A stretch of 35,470 nt of DNA from an uncultured Comamonas sp. (GCA_902175065.1 CABIIJ010000012.1:1-35470), one strand, 5' to 3'; counted from the stretch's first letter, positions 8,594-16,724 are shown. Notes: generated by a model not told the origin, from the letters alone. Numbers and translations are program-made.

Positions 8594-8680
8594 AAAAACA
8601 GAGCTTTCAGCGCTTGAAAACAAAGGGTTTCAGATAAGAAATTATCTGAAACCCTTTGCTTATCAGTGGAGAGTGCTTTT
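8594..8680. repeat. Dispersed palindromic repeat, copy 2, with a perfect 17-bp stem
   Basis: Right after the dctP stop, CAAAGGGTTTCAGATAA (8621-8637) and TTATCTGAAACCCTTTG (8642-8658) form a perfect 17-bp stem with a GAAA tetraloop. The flanks (AGAGCTTTCAGCGCTT on the left, GGAGAGTGCTTTT on the right) resemble the arms of the other copies. It lies between the convergent ends of dctP and the chemoreceptor gene and probably terminates both. Confidence 0.8.
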
Positions 8681-8681
8681 A

Positions 8682-10271
8682 TCAGGATAGCTTGAGCAGT
8701 TCGCCCCGGGGCGCAGCCGCCACCGCATCGCCCACCTTGAACACCGACACTACCTGCGCCAGCCGCTGGGCCTGCTCGTTCATGGCCGAGGCGGCGGCGC
8801 TGGATTCCTCCACCAGCGCCGCGTTCTGCTGCGTCATCTGGTCCAGGCTGGCCACGGCCTGATTCACCTGCGCAATGCCGTCGCGCTGCTCGGTGGCCGA
8901 GGCGGTGATTTCCCCCATCAGATCGGTCACCCGCCGCACGCTGGCGACGATCTCCTGCATCTGCGCACCCGCCAGCGTCACCTGGGTGGTGCTGGCACCC
9001 ACCGTCTCCAGGCTATCGGTGATGAGCAGCTTGATCTCCTTGGCCGCCTCGGCGCTGCGCCCGGCCAGGCTGCGCACCTCGCTGGCCACCACGGCAAAGC
9101 CCCGGCCCTGCTCGCCTGCACGCGCGGCTTCCACGGCCGCGTTCAAGGCCAGGATGTTGGTCTGGAAGGCAATCCCGTCGATCACGCCGATGATGTCGCC
9201 GATCCTGCGGCTGGACGTGTTGATCTGCTCCATGCCCTGCACCACCTGCTGCATCACGCCATCGCCGCGCTCGGCCGCCTGCGCTGCCGTGGCGGCCAGT
9301 TGATTGGCCTGACGGGCCGTGTCTGCCGACTGGGTGACGGTGGCGGTCAGCTCCTCCATGCTGGCGGCGGTTTCTTCCAGGTTGCTGGCCGTCTGCTCTG
9401 TGCGGCTGGACAAATCCAGGTTGCCCGTGGCCACCTGCCCGGCGGCGGACGATACGGCATCCACCCCGCCGCGCACCTCGCCCACCACCTGGCGCAGCCG
9501 GGCGGCCATCGCATCCAGGCTGCGCAGGAGCTGGCCCAGCTCGTCGCGGCGGTCATCGTGCGCCTGCACGGCCAGATTGCCGTCGGCAATGGTGTCGGCA
9601 AACTGCACGGCCTGCGCCAGCGGCGTGGTGATCTGGCGCACCACCAGGTAAGAGATAACCAGCCCCAGCGCGATGGTGGCCGCTGCGGCCAGGGCGCTGT
9701 AAAAAATGGCGTTGTTGAAGTCGGCGCGGCCCTCGTCGATCAAATGGCCGCCGATGCGGCTTTGCGTTTCGGCCAGTTCATTCAGTGCCCGATGCCATTG
9801 CTGCATGGCAGGCTGCAACTCCTGTTCCCAGGCCTGCAAGGCGTCGGCATGTTCGTAACGCCTGCGCAGTTCCAGCACCTTTTCCTTGCTGGCGTCGGCC
9901 TGCGCACGCAGGCTGCGCACTTTCGTGACGATGGTTTTGATTTCTTCCCGAAAGGTTTCTTTCAGGAATTTGTCCGACAAAACCATGATCTGTCCCATGT
10001 AGTCCTGCTGCTTGGCCCGCTGGGCGTCGATGGCGTCCAGATCCTCCGACGTGCTGGCCGTATTGACGCTGTCCAGCCACAGCTGCGACAGCCAGCGCCA
10101 GCGTTCCACTTCCACCTTCCGGTCATCGACGTATTTGGTTTGCGCCTCCATGGCGAGGCTGACGTTGTTCAGGTGGTAAATGGCTGCCCCGCCCGTACAC
10201 GTCAGGAACACCATGACCAGGCACAGCGAAAGCCATATTTTCTTGCCGATGGAAATATTTTTTAGCTGCAT
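8682..10271 (-). CDS. Methyl-accepting chemotaxis protein
   Basis: Membrane chemoreceptor, 529 residues. Transmembrane helix 1 spans about residues 12-33 and helix 2 about 188-211, enclosing a roughly 155-residue helical periplasmic sensor of the four-helix-bundle type. A HAMP domain (about 212-265) follows, then the cytoplasmic coiled coil with the highly conserved hairpin tip [20 protein letters not shown] and [19 protein letters not shown] (about 368-405). No CheR/CheB-binding pentapeptide is visible at the C-terminus. The ligand is not predictable. It implies CheW/CheA elsewhere and motility. The gene stands alone; AAGGAGC lies upstream of the ATG at rather long spacing. It converges on the TRAP operon, which may hint at a shared substrate, but that is speculation. 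Confidence 0.93.
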   Translation of the reverse strand: MQLKNISIGKKIWLSLCLVMVFLTCTGGAAIYHLNNVSLAMEAQTKYVDDRKVEVERWRWLSQLWLDSVNTASTSEDLDAIDAQRAKQQDYMGQIMVLSDKFLKETFREEIKTIVTKVRSLRAQADASKEKVLELRRRYEHADALQAWEQELQPAMQQWHRALNELAETQSRIGGHLIDEGRADFNNAIFYSALAAAATIALGLVISYLVVRQITTPLAQAVQFADTIADGNLAVQAHDDRRDELGQLLRSLDAMAARLRQVVGEVRGGVDAVSSAAGQVATGNLDLSSRTEQTASNLEETAASMEELTATVTQSADTARQANQLAATAAQAAERGDGVMQQVVQGMEQINTSSRRIGDIIGVIDGIAFQTNILALNAAVEAARAGEQGRGFAVVASEVRSLAGRSAEAAKEIKLLITDSLETVGASTTQVTLAGAQMQEIVASVRRVTDLMGEITASATEQRDGIAQVNQAVASLDQMTQQNAALVEESSAAASAMNEQAQRLAQVVSVFKVGDAVAAAPRGELLKLS

Positions 10272-10335
10272 GGCGAAGGGTGCTCCTTGAAATAATTTTC
10301 ATAATTTGAGTAAATATATTTACATAAAATAGAAG
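10272..10335 (-). promoter_or_regulatory. AT-rich promoter region of the chemoreceptor with a 14-bp palindrome
   Basis: This is the most AT-rich stretch in the area. It contains the perfect palindrome GTAAATATATTTAC (10310-10323), about 40 bp upstream of the chemoreceptor start. I found no clear flagellar sigma-28 promoter (TAAA-N15-GCCGATAA). The rest of the gap to 10523 holds no convincing gene, apart from a short hairpin GCACCG-TC-CGGTGC near 10500 just past the end of the next gene. Confidence 0.35.
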
Positions 10336-10523
10336 CGAAAGCAATGGACGTAAAAGCGTAGGGATGACGGGCACGAACGCCGTGCAGCCCGCATCTGCGG
10401 CAGCCTGCGGCGTTATGTGGATGGTGGGCTTGCCCACGCGGGGCGTGGATTGCGTTCAGCAGATCGTGAAAGCCTGCTGCGAGCATCCGGATGAATGCAC
10501 CGTCCGGTGCCGAATGAGATCGT

Positions 10524-10799
10524 TCAGGCAGCGCCAGTGTTGCGCCGTAACAACCATTGGAAGCTGCCCATGACCAGCACCAGGGCGCCGTAGGTGGTCA
10601 GTTTGCCGTCGCTGCCTGTCAGCGCCAGGCCTGCGCCCAGCACGATGCTGCCCAGCACGAAGTTCAGGCCGATGCCCGTCCACAGCGGCAGGCGGCGGGG
10701 GATGCGCAGCACCCAGGCACCCAGCCCCAGGGCCACGGCCAGGAAGGCGGCGGGGGCGAGGAAGTTGAGCAGATGCCAGAAAAACGCGCTTGCGTCCAT
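10524..10799 (-). CDS. Small integral membrane protein, unknown function
   Basis: 91 residues from the ATG giving MDASAFFWHLLNFL; an ATG three codons further upstream (10808) is also possible. It has about three hydrophobic segments (roughly 8-30, 38-58, 66-84) separated by short loops with RIPRRLP and TGSDGKL. I do not recognise a family and no functional motif is seen. It is divergent from hemA, and an FNR-like box lies between them, immediately upstream of its start. The coding frame is supported by its hydrophobic pattern and position rather than by homology. Confidence 0.6.
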   Translation of the reverse strand: MDASAFFWHLLNFLAPAAFLAVALGLGAWVLRIPRRLPLWTGIGLNFVLGSIVLGAGLALTGSDGKLTTYGALVLVMGSFQWLLRRNTGAA

Positions 10800-10806
10800 G
10801 CTTATC

Positions 10807-10820
10807 ATGATTGAGATCAA
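10807..10820. promoter_or_regulatory. FNR/Anr-like box between the membrane protein gene and hemA
   Basis: ATGAT-TGAG-ATCAA matches the FNR/Anr consensus TTGAT-N4-ATCAA at nine of ten fixed positions. Its centre is about 60 bp upstream of the transcription start implied by the hemA TATAAT, the usual distance for upstream activation by Crp/FNR proteins. Oxygen control of hemA by Anr is known in Pseudomonas. Here it is inferred only from the sequence. Confidence 0.45.
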
Positions 10821-10860
10821 GTCTTTGACTTCGGGCTAACCCTTGGCTAGGGAGTGATTT

Positions 10861-10866
10861 TATAAT
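10861..10866 (+). promoter_or_regulatory. Consensus -10 element (TATAAT) next to the hemA start
   Basis: A perfect TATAAT ends only 8 nt before the hemA ATG. No good -35 lies 16-18 bp upstream; a TTGACT occurs at 10825-10830, too far away (30 bp). If this -10 is used, transcription would begin within a base or two of the ATG and the message would be leaderless. No Shine-Dalgarno is visible near the ATG, which agrees with that. Confidence 0.4.
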
Positions 10867-10874
10867 TGGCGCTT

Positions 10875-12170
10875 ATGGCAGTTTGGGCATTAGGTATCAA
10901 CCACAACACGGCGCCGCTGGATTTGCGGGGCCGTTTTGCATTTGCGCTCGATCAGATCGCGCCCACGCTGCTGGGGCTGCGCAGCGCATTGACCAGCGCC
11001 ACGCACCACCCGGAGGTGGAGACGGCCATCCTCTCCACCTGCAACCGCACCGAAATCTATTGCGCCGCGCACACGGCGGCGCTCGACCACACCCTGGGCT
11101 GGCTGGCCCAGTCCGGCGGCGTCAGCGCCGAGACGCTGCGCTCGCACTCGTATCTGCTGGAAGACGGCTCCGTCGCCCGCCACGCCTTCCGCGTGGCCTC
11201 CGGCCTGGATTCGATGGTGCTGGGCGAAGCGCAAATCCTCGGCCAGCTCAAGAACGCCGTGCGGGCCGCCGAAGATGCCGGGGCGCTCGGCTCCACCCTG
11301 CACCAGTTGTTCCAGCGCAGCTTTGCCGTGGCCAAGGAAGTGCGCAGCAGCACCGAAATCGGCGCCCACAGCATCAGCATGGCGGCGGCGGCGGTGCGGC
11401 TGGCCAGCCAGCTGTTCGAGGATTTGACGCAAATCCGCGTCCTGTTCGTCGGCGCGGGCGAGATGATCGAACTGGTCTCCACCCACTTTGCCGCCCGCCA
11501 TCCCCGACAGATGACGATTGCCAACCGTACGGTCGAGCGCGGCGAGAAGCTGGCCGCGCAGTTCGGTGCCAGCACCATGCCGCTGGCCGAGCTGCCCGAG
11601 CATCTGCACGAATACGACGCGGTGATCAGCTGCACCGCGTCCACCCTGCCCATCATCGGCCTGGGCGCGGTCGAGCGGGCGCTGAAGAAGCGCAAGCACC
11701 GCCCCATCTTCATGGTCGACCTGGCCGTGCCGCGCGACATCGAATCCGAGGTCAAGGACCTGCGCGACGTCTACCTCTACACCGTGGACGACCTGGCCAG
11801 CGTGGTGCGCACCGGCCAGGCCCAGCGCCAGGCGGCGGTGGAGCAGGCCGAGGTCATCATCGACCACGGCGTGCAGAGCTTCCTGCACTGGCTGGAGCAG
11901 CGCAACCCGCAGGGCGGGACGGTGTCGCTCATCCAGCAGCTCAACCAGCAGACCGATGCCTGGCGGGCGCAGGAAATCGCCCGCGCCAAAAAACTGCTGG
12001 CCAAGGGCGAGGACGTGGATGCCGTGCTCGAAGCCCTCTCGCGCGGCCTGACGCAAAAGATGCTGCACGGCAGCATGACTGCCCTGCGCCAGGGCAGCGA
12101 TGCCGAGCGCGAGCAGGCCGCAGCCACCGTGCAGCGCCTGTTCCTGCGCGGGCGCGGCCACCAGCGTTAG
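10875..12170 (+). CDS. hemA: Glutamyl-tRNA reductase
   Basis: First step of C5-pathway tetrapyrrole synthesis: reduces glutamyl-tRNA to glutamate-1-semialdehyde with NADPH, in the cytoplasm. 431 residues, normal length. The start MAVWALGINHNTAPLD aligns with the family N-terminus. The catalytic cysteine is Cys56 in STCNRTE. FRVASGLDSMVLGEAQILGQ (about 105-124) is the family signature, and the NADPH-binding loop FVGAGEMIEL begins near residue 191. The C-terminal dimerisation domain is intact (SRGLTQKMLHG). It begins the hemA-prfA-(insert)-prmC-grxD series. Upstream signals suggest control by an FNR-type regulator and possibly a leaderless message. Confidence 0.97.
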   Translation: MAVWALGINHNTAPLDLRGRFAFALDQIAPTLLGLRSALTSATHHPEVETAILSTCNRTEIYCAAHTAALDHTLGWLAQSGGVSAETLRSHSYLLEDGSVARHAFRVASGLDSMVLGEAQILGQLKNAVRAAEDAGALGSTLHQLFQRSFAVAKEVRSSTEIGAHSISMAAAAVRLASQLFEDLTQIRVLFVGAGEMIELVSTHFAARHPRQMTIANRTVERGEKLAAQFGASTMPLAELPEHLHEYDAVISCTASTLPIIGLGAVERALKKRKHRPIFMVDLAVPRDIESEVKDLRDVYLYTVDDLASVVRTGQAQRQAAVEQAEVIIDHGVQSFLHWLEQRNPQGGTVSLIQQLNQQTDAWRAQEIARAKKLLAKGEDVDAVLEALSRGLTQKMLHGSMTALRQGSDAEREQAAATVQRLFLRGRGHQR

Positions 12171-12194
12171 CGCTGCTGCTGCACTATGCTTATC

Positions 12195-12272
12195 GGAGCT
12201 GCTGCCGCGCGTCGTACTTGATTTTCAAAGATAAATCATTCTGAAATCCTTGCATAACAAGCGCTGGCAGCT
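12195..12272. repeat. Dispersed palindromic repeat, copy 3
   Basis: Between hemA and prfA. Left arm GAGCTGCTGCCGCG (from 12196), centre GATTTTCAAAGATAAATCATT with CTGAAATC, right arm AAGCGCTGGCAGCT (ending 12272). It shares GAGCTGCT and the TTTCA-AGATAAA-TGAAAT centre with copy 1. Both flanking genes point the same way, so it may act as an mRNA-processing or partial termination element. Confidence 0.7.
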
Positions 12273-12300
12273 ATTCATTCAATAGTTTCAGGCTTTCATC

Positions 12301-13383
12301 ATGCAAGACTTTCTGCGCCACCAGCTGGAGCGCTACACCCAGCGCCTGGAGGAGCTGGACTTCCTCCTCTCCCGCGAAGACATCATGGGCGACATGCAGC
12401 AATACCGCCGCATCTCGCGCGAGCACGCCGAGGTCACGCAGATCGCGGGCCGCTACGCCCGCTACCGCCAGTGCGAAGCCGACCAGGCCACCGCGCAGGA
12501 GCTGCTGGCCGACCCCGACATGGCGGACATGGCCCAGGAAGAAATCGCCAGCGCCGCGCAGGAACTGGAACAGCTGGAGGGCGAACTGCAACGCCTGCTG
12601 CTGCCCAAGGATCCGGATGACGAGCGCAACGCCTTCATGGAAATCCGCGCCGGCACCGGCGGCGACGAATCGGCCCTGTTCGCCGGCGACCTCACGCGCA
12701 TGTACACCCGCTACGCCGCCAACCAGGGCTGGCGCGTGGAAATCATGAGCGCCAATGAAAGCGAAATCGGCGGCTACAAGGAAGTGGTGCTGCGCATCGA
12801 GGGCGAGAACGTCTATGGCCGCCTGCGCTTTGAATCCGGCGGCCACCGCGTGCAGCGCGTGCCCGCCACCGAAACCCAGGGCCGCATCCACACCAGCGCC
12901 TGCACCGTCGCTGTCATGCCCGAGCCGGACGAAACCCAGGCCATCACCCTGAACCCGGCCGACCTGCGCATCGACACCTTTCGCGCCAGCGGCGCGGGCG
13001 GCCAGCACATCAACAAAACCGATTCCGCCGTCCGCGTCGTCCACCTGCCCACCGGCATCGTGGCCGAATGCCAGGACGGGCGCAGCCAGCACAGCAACAA
13101 GGCCAAGGCCCTGCAAGTGCTGCAAGCCCGCATCCAGGAAAAAGAGCGCAAGGAGCGCGAGGCCAAGGAGGCCGCCCTGCGCAAGGGCCTGATCGGCAGC
13201 GGCGACCGCAGCGACCGCATCCGCACCTACAACTACCCGCAGGGGCGGCTGACCGACCACCGCATCAACCTCACCCTGTATAAACTGCTGGCCATCATGG
13301 AAGGCGACCTGGACGAAGTGCTCGATGCCCTGCAAGCCGCACGCGAGGCCGAGCTGCTGGAAGAGCTGGCGATCAATGGTTGA
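12301..13383 (+). CDS. prfA: Peptide chain release factor 1
   Basis: Recognises UAA and UAG in the ribosomal A site and triggers peptidyl-tRNA hydrolysis. 360 residues, full length. The tripeptide anticodon PAT (188-190, in [16 protein letters not shown]) marks it as RF1 rather than RF2, and the catalytic GGQ is at 233-235 in [15 protein letters not shown]. The glutamine of GGQ is the target of PrmC, whose gene is normally next door but here lies about 1.9 kb downstream behind an inserted toxin-antitoxin and nuclease module. No strong Shine-Dalgarno precedes ATG 12301. Confidence 0.98.
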   Translation: MQDFLRHQLERYTQRLEELDFLLSREDIMGDMQQYRRISREHAEVTQIAGRYARYRQCEADQATAQELLADPDMADMAQEEIASAAQELEQLEGELQRLLLPKDPDDERNAFMEIRAGTGGDESALFAGDLTRMYTRYAANQGWRVEIMSANESEIGGYKEVVLRIEGENVYGRLRFESGGHRVQRVPATETQGRIHTSACTVAVMPEPDETQAITLNPADLRIDTFRASGAGGQHINKTDSAVRVVHLPTGIVAECQDGRSQHSNKAKALQVLQARIQEKERKEREAKEAALRKGLIGSGDRSDRIRTYNYPQGRLTDHRINLTLYKLLAIMEGDLDEVLDALQAAREAELLEELAING

Positions 13384-13398
13384 GGGGGGGCATCGGTA

Positions 13399-13440
13399 TT
13401 GGTGTTGTGCCATTTTTGACTAAAATGACTGCCAAATGGC
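13399..13440 (+). promoter_or_regulatory. Putative promoter and operator of the toxin-antitoxin module
   Basis: TTGGTG (13399-13404), a 16-bp spacer and TAAAAT (13421-13426) form a plausible sigma-70 promoter starting 16 bp after the prfA stop. GCCATTT (13409-13415) and AAATGGC (13434-13440) are a perfect 7-bp inverted repeat straddling the -10 element, and TGAC-TAAAA-TGAC is nested inside. This is where an autoregulating antitoxin would bind. Confidence 0.5.
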
Positions 13441-13456
13441 TTTCCAAGAGGTTCTC

Positions 13457-13909
13457 ATGGCCCCTGCTACCGCTCCTGCATCGCTCACATCCGCCAGCGC
13501 TTTGCTGGGCGGCGAGGCCCTGCTGCCCACCCGACCCCAAGGCTTGCGTGACTGGATCGCCGTGGTGCGCCAAGGCTTGCCTGCCGCGTGCGTGGACGCC
13601 GTGGTGCGCCTGACGCGCATCACCCAAAGCGAGCTGGCCCAGGCTCTGGCGATTCCTGAACGCACCCTGGCCCGGCGCAAGCGCGAAGGCGTACTCTCGC
13701 CGGAAGAGTCGGCCAAATTCGTGCGTCTGGCCCGTGTCGTGGCGCGGGCCACGGCGGTGTTCGAGGACGACAACGCAGCGCTCTCCTGGCTGCAAAGCCC
13801 CAATGCCGCGCTGGGCGGCGTCCCCCCGCTGTCGCTGCTGGACACCGACCTGGGAGCCGATAGCGTGCTCGACACCCTGGGCCGGATCGAGCATGGAGTG
13901 TTTGCCTGA
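13457..13909 (+). CDS. Xre/MbcA/ParS-family antitoxin (DUF2384)
   Basis: Antitoxin half of a RES-Xre type module, 150 residues. A helix-turn-helix lies around residues 46-75 (VDAVVRLTRITQSELAQALA, IPERTLARRKREG). The C-terminal DUF2384 part (about 95-150) has WLQSPNAALGGVPPLSLL, the segment that plugs the RES toxin active site in known complexes. ATG 13457 is chosen because AAGAGG sits 5 nt before it; an in-frame ATG at 13436 lies inside the operator-like repeat. The stop overlaps the toxin start (TGATG). Likely represses its own operon. Confidence 0.88.
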   Translation: MAPATAPASLTSASALLGGEALLPTRPQGLRDWIAVVRQGLPAACVDAVVRLTRITQSELAQALAIPERTLARRKREGVLSPEESAKFVRLARVVARATAVFEDDNAALSWLQSPNAALGGVPPLSLLDTDLGADSVLDTLGRIEHGVFA

Positions 13910-14415
13910 TGCCCTCCGTCTGGCGCATCACCACAGCTCGCTTTACCGCCAGCGCGTTTACCGGGGAAGGGGCCAGGCGCTACGGCGGGCGTTGGAATCC
14001 CCAGGGCTGGGAAGTGGTTTACACCGCCCAATCCCCCGCCCTGGCCCTGCTGGAACTGCTGGTGCAGGACGACCCTTTGCGGGCCAACTACGTGCTGCTG
14101 CCTGCTGTCGTGCCCGATGACGTGGCCTGCACCGTTCTCTCCCCTGCCGACCTGCCCGCCGATTGGCGCACGCTCGACCAGCGTCCCGCCCTGCAAATCA
14201 TGGGCCAGCAGTGGCTGCAACAGGGCCGTAGCGCCGTCTTGCAGGTGCCCAGTGCAGTGCTGCCCGCAGAATGCAACTTTCTCCTCAATCCTCGCCACCC
14301 CGACTTTGCCCGTATCGCCGTAGGTTCGGCCCAGTCCCTGGCAATGGACACTCGCCTGCTGCGCAATCTGATGGATGGCGCCCCTGCCCTGCGAAAGCCC
14401 TATGACGACCATTGA
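13909..14415 (+). CDS. RES-domain toxin (NAD-degrading type)
   Basis: Toxin partner of the preceding antitoxin, 168 residues. Family members (MbcT, RES-Xre systems) deplete NAD+ by phosphorolysis or hydrolysis. The RES hallmarks are visible: GGRWNPQG with Arg28, then YTAQSPALALLELL with Glu49, then QVPSAVLPAECNFLLNP with Ser115 and Asn123. All appear intact, so an active toxin is expected. ATG 13909 overlaps the antitoxin stop by one base. Its 3' end overlaps the next gene by 14 bp, so the nuclease gene is translationally tied to the module. NAD chemistry is established for relatives, not shown here. Confidence 0.9.
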   Translation: MPSVWRITTARFTASAFTGEGARRYGGRWNPQGWEVVYTAQSPALALLELLVQDDPLRANYVLLPAVVPDDVACTVLSPADLPADWRTLDQRPALQIMGQQWLQQGRSAVLQVPSAVLPAECNFLLNPRHPDFARIAVGSAQSLAMDTRLLRNLMDGAPALRKPYDDH

Positions 14416-15310
14416 ACTACCCACCTACGACCAGTTTATTGAACCCATCCTGCGTGTCTTGGCCCGGCACCCTGCGGGGATGCGGGCGGCAGAAGTGCAT
14501 GAAGCCGCCGCAGAGGCTTTGCAATTGAGTGCCGCGCAGCGTCAGCAGCTTCTGAGCAGCGGCCAACTGGTGTTCAAAAACCGCGCCGGGTGGGCGCATG
14601 ACCGTTTGAAGCGCACCGGGCTTTCCGCCGCGCCCAAACGGGGGCTGTGGCAGCTGACCGAGGCCGGTCTGGCGTATGCCGCCCAGCACGGTGCGCCGCT
14701 GCCGGAGCAGGAAGTGCAGCGCATTGCGACCAGTTTCCATCGTCCCCTGGGAGGTCATGCCGCTAGTGCCCAGGAAGCCTCCGAGGCCGATACGCTATTG
14801 GCAACCGCCAGCCCTGACGATCAACTGGAGCAAGCGCTCACGGCGCTGCGCACCTCGACGGCGGCCGAGCTGCTGGAGAGTTTGCTGCGCGTCTCGCCTC
14901 ATCGTTTCGAAGTCATTGTTCTGGACGTGCTGCACGGCCTGGGTTACGGCATCAGCCGCGACGACTTGCAGCGCGTGGGCGGCAGCGGCGATGGTGGTAT
15001 CGATGGCGTGATCTCGCTGGACAAGCTGGGATTGGAGAAGGTCTACGTGCAGGCCAAGCGCTGGCAAAGCACGGTGGGGCGTCCTGAGCTGCAAGCCTTT
15101 TATGGCGCTTTGGCGGGGCAGAAGGCCAAGCGCGGGGTATTCATCACCACCTCTGGCTTCACCAATCAGGCGCTGGAGTTCGCCAGATCGGTGGAAGGCA
15201 TTGTGCTGATCGACGGCACGCGCCTGGTGCATTTGATGATGGATACCGAGGTGGGCGTCACCTCCCGTATCCTGAAAGTGCCTGCGCTGGATACCGATTA
15301 TTTCGAGTAA
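14402..15310 (+). CDS. mrr: Mrr-type restriction endonuclease
   Basis: Type IV-like, methylation-dependent nuclease of the Mrr family, 302 residues like E. coli Mrr. The N-terminal Mrr_N winged-helix domain covers about 8-95 (GAGWAHDRLKR-like RAGWAHDRLKRTGL, then GLWQLTEAG). The C-terminal PD-(D/E)XK domain covers about 165-285 with FEVIVLDVLHGLGYG, GSGDGGIDGVISLD (Asp201) and VYVQAKRW (Gln217-x-Lys219, the QxK variant usual in Mrr), followed by GRPELQAFYGAL and GVFITTSGFT. The start at 14402 overlaps the RES gene by 14 bp; a longer frame from 14375 reads through more of it and is less likely. The stop is 2 nt before prmC. Mrr is known to be toxic in hosts with certain foreign methylases. Confidence 0.92.
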   Translation: MTTIELPTYDQFIEPILRVLARHPAGMRAAEVHEAAAEALQLSAAQRQQLLSSGQLVFKNRAGWAHDRLKRTGLSAAPKRGLWQLTEAGLAYAAQHGAPLPEQEVQRIATSFHRPLGGHAASAQEASEADTLLATASPDDQLEQALTALRTSTAAELLESLLRVSPHRFEVIVLDVLHGLGYGISRDDLQRVGGSGDGGIDGVISLDKLGLEKVYVQAKRWQSTVGRPELQAFYGALAGQKAKRGVFITTSGFTNQALEFARSVEGIVLIDGTRLVHLMMDTEVGVTSRILKVPALDTDYFE

Positions 15311-15312
15311 GC

Positions 15313-16215
15313 ATGTCGTCTTCCTCTGCTCCTTCCCAGTCCCATTCCGTGATCACCCTCGCCCAGGCGCTGCGCCAGGCCCGGCAGGCCGGGCTGGAGC
15401 GCATCGACGCGCAACTGCTGCTGCTGCACCTGCTGGGGCAAAGCAGCCGCGCCTGGCTGCTGGCGCATGACGATCAGGCGCTCACGCCCGAACAGGCGCA
15501 GCGCTATGCGGCCCTGTGCGCCCAGCGGCTGGACGCCGTGCCGGTGGCCTACCTGACCGGCTGCAAGGAATTTTTCGGCTTGCGCCTGCAAGTGGACAAC
15601 CGCGTGCTCGACCCCCGGCCCGATACCGAAACCCTGGTGGAATGGGCGCTGGCGCTGCTGCCCGCCGCCGCACCCTGCCGCGTGGCCGATCTGGGCACCG
15701 GCAGCGGGGCCATCGCGCTGGCCCTGCAAAGCCAGCGTCCGCAGGCTGCCGTCACTGCCGTGGATGTCAGCCCGGATGCGCTGGCAGTGGCTCGCGCCAA
15801 TGCCGAGCGGCTGCAATTGCCGGTGCGGTTTCGGCCATCGTCCTGGCTGGAGGATGTGCCGGAGGTGTTCGACCTCATCGTCAGCAATCCGCCCTATATC
15901 CGCGAGGACGATCCGCACATGCCCGCCCTGCGCCATGAGCCGCGCCAGGCGCTGACCAGCGGGGCGGACGGGCTGGCGGACATCCGTGCCATCGCCGCCC
16001 AGGCCCCTGCGCACCTGCAACCCGGCGGCTGGCTGCTGCTGGAGCATGGCTGGGACCAGGCCGAGGCGGTGCAGGCCATCCTGCGCGAGGCGGGTTTTCA
16101 GGACGTGGCCAGCCGTCGGGACTTGGCCGGGCAGTGGCGCTGCACGGGCGGGCAGTGGCGGGACGCTGCTGCTTCCAACCCTGCAACGCCTACGTGCTCC
16201 CGGACAGTGAAATAA
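15313..16215 (+). CDS. prmC: Release factor glutamine methyltransferase
   Basis: S-adenosylmethionine-dependent enzyme that N5-methylates the glutamine of the GGQ loop in RF1 and RF2. 300 residues. The helical N-terminal domain (about 10-100) is followed by the Rossmann fold with ADLGTGSGAIALAL (SAM site) and the substrate-binding NPPYI motif in IVSNPPYIREDD; AYLTGCKEFFGL and RPDTETLVEWAL are family signatures. It is normally directly after prfA. Here it starts 2 nt after the mrr stop, so its expression probably comes partly from the inserted module. The last 18 residues after GGQW look like a non-conserved tail. Confidence 0.96.
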   Translation: MSSSSAPSQSHSVITLAQALRQARQAGLERIDAQLLLLHLLGQSSRAWLLAHDDQALTPEQAQRYAALCAQRLDAVPVAYLTGCKEFFGLRLQVDNRVLDPRPDTETLVEWALALLPAAAPCRVADLGTGSGAIALALQSQRPQAAVTAVDVSPDALAVARANAERLQLPVRFRPSSWLEDVPEVFDLIVSNPPYIREDDPHMPALRHEPRQALTSGADGLADIRAIAAQAPAHLQPGGWLLLEHGWDQAEAVQAILREAGFQDVASRRDLAGQWRCTGGQWRDAAASNPATPTCSRTVK

Positions 16216-16271
16216 TCCCCGGTTGCTGCGCCTTTGGAGCGCATCGTCTTTTTAGCCCTGGAGTTATCTGC

Positions 16272-16589
16272 ATGAGCGACGTTCAACAACGTATCGACCA
16301 ATTGGTCAAATCCAACGACATCCTGCTGTTCATGAAGGGCAGCGCCAGTTTCCCGATGTGCGGCTTTTCTGGCCGTGCGGTGCAGATCCTGAAAGCCTGC
16401 GGCGTGGAAGCCGACAAGATCGCCACCGTGAACGTGCTGGACGATGCCGAAATCCGCCAGGGCATCAAGGACTACAGCCAGTGGCCCACCATCCCGCAGC
16501 TCTACGTCAAGGGCGAATTTGTCGGCGGCTCGGACATCATGATGGAGATGTACGAATCGGGCGAACTGCAGAAAGTGCTGGCCGCCTGA
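16272..16589 (+). CDS. grxD: Monothiol glutaredoxin
   Basis: Glutaredoxin of the Grx4/Grx5 class, which carries or transfers [2Fe-2S] clusters with glutathione. 105 residues. The monothiol active site CGFS is present in SFPMCGFSGRA (Cys30), and the glutathione-binding WPTIPQLYVKGEFVGGSDIM is complete. The start at 16272 gives MSDVQQRIDQLV, the standard N-terminus; the upstream extension of the frame overlaps prmC and is rejected. It follows prmC by 56 bp and closes the hemA-prmC-grxD series. A MITE-like palindrome and a strong terminator come next. Confidence 0.97.
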   Translation: MSDVQQRIDQLVKSNDILLFMKGSASFPMCGFSGRAVQILKACGVEADKIATVNVLDDAEIRQGIKDYSQWPTIPQLYVKGEFVGGSDIMMEMYESGELQKVLAA

Positions 16590-16621
16590 AATGAGCCACC
16601 GCAGCAGTCCGGCCCTACCCG

Positions 16622-16697
16622 CTAGGGAAGGTCTGCACGAATCGAGCGGTAAGCCTGCGCTGCGGGCGGCGCAGCGATTCGTGCAGAGCATCCCTAG
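16622..16697. mobile_element. MITE-like element with CTAG target duplication
   Basis: CTAG occurs at both ends (16622-16625 and 16694-16697). Between them is a 68-bp unit whose 19-bp termini, GGAAGGTCTGCACGAATCG and the complement of CGATTCGTGCAGAGCATCC, match at 17 of 19 positions. The inner part can fold again (CTGCGC / GCGCAG). CTAG is the type of 4-bp duplication made by IS5-family transposases, so a non-autonomous derivative of such an element is likely. No transposase is encoded here. Confidence 0.65.
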
Positions 16698-16724
16698 GGA
16701 TGAAAGGCTTCTACGGATATGATG

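Noticed and set aside
13436-13456. Earlier antitoxin start at ATG 13436
   Set aside because: No ribosome-binding site, and it lies in the right arm of the operator-like repeat next to the predicted transcription start.
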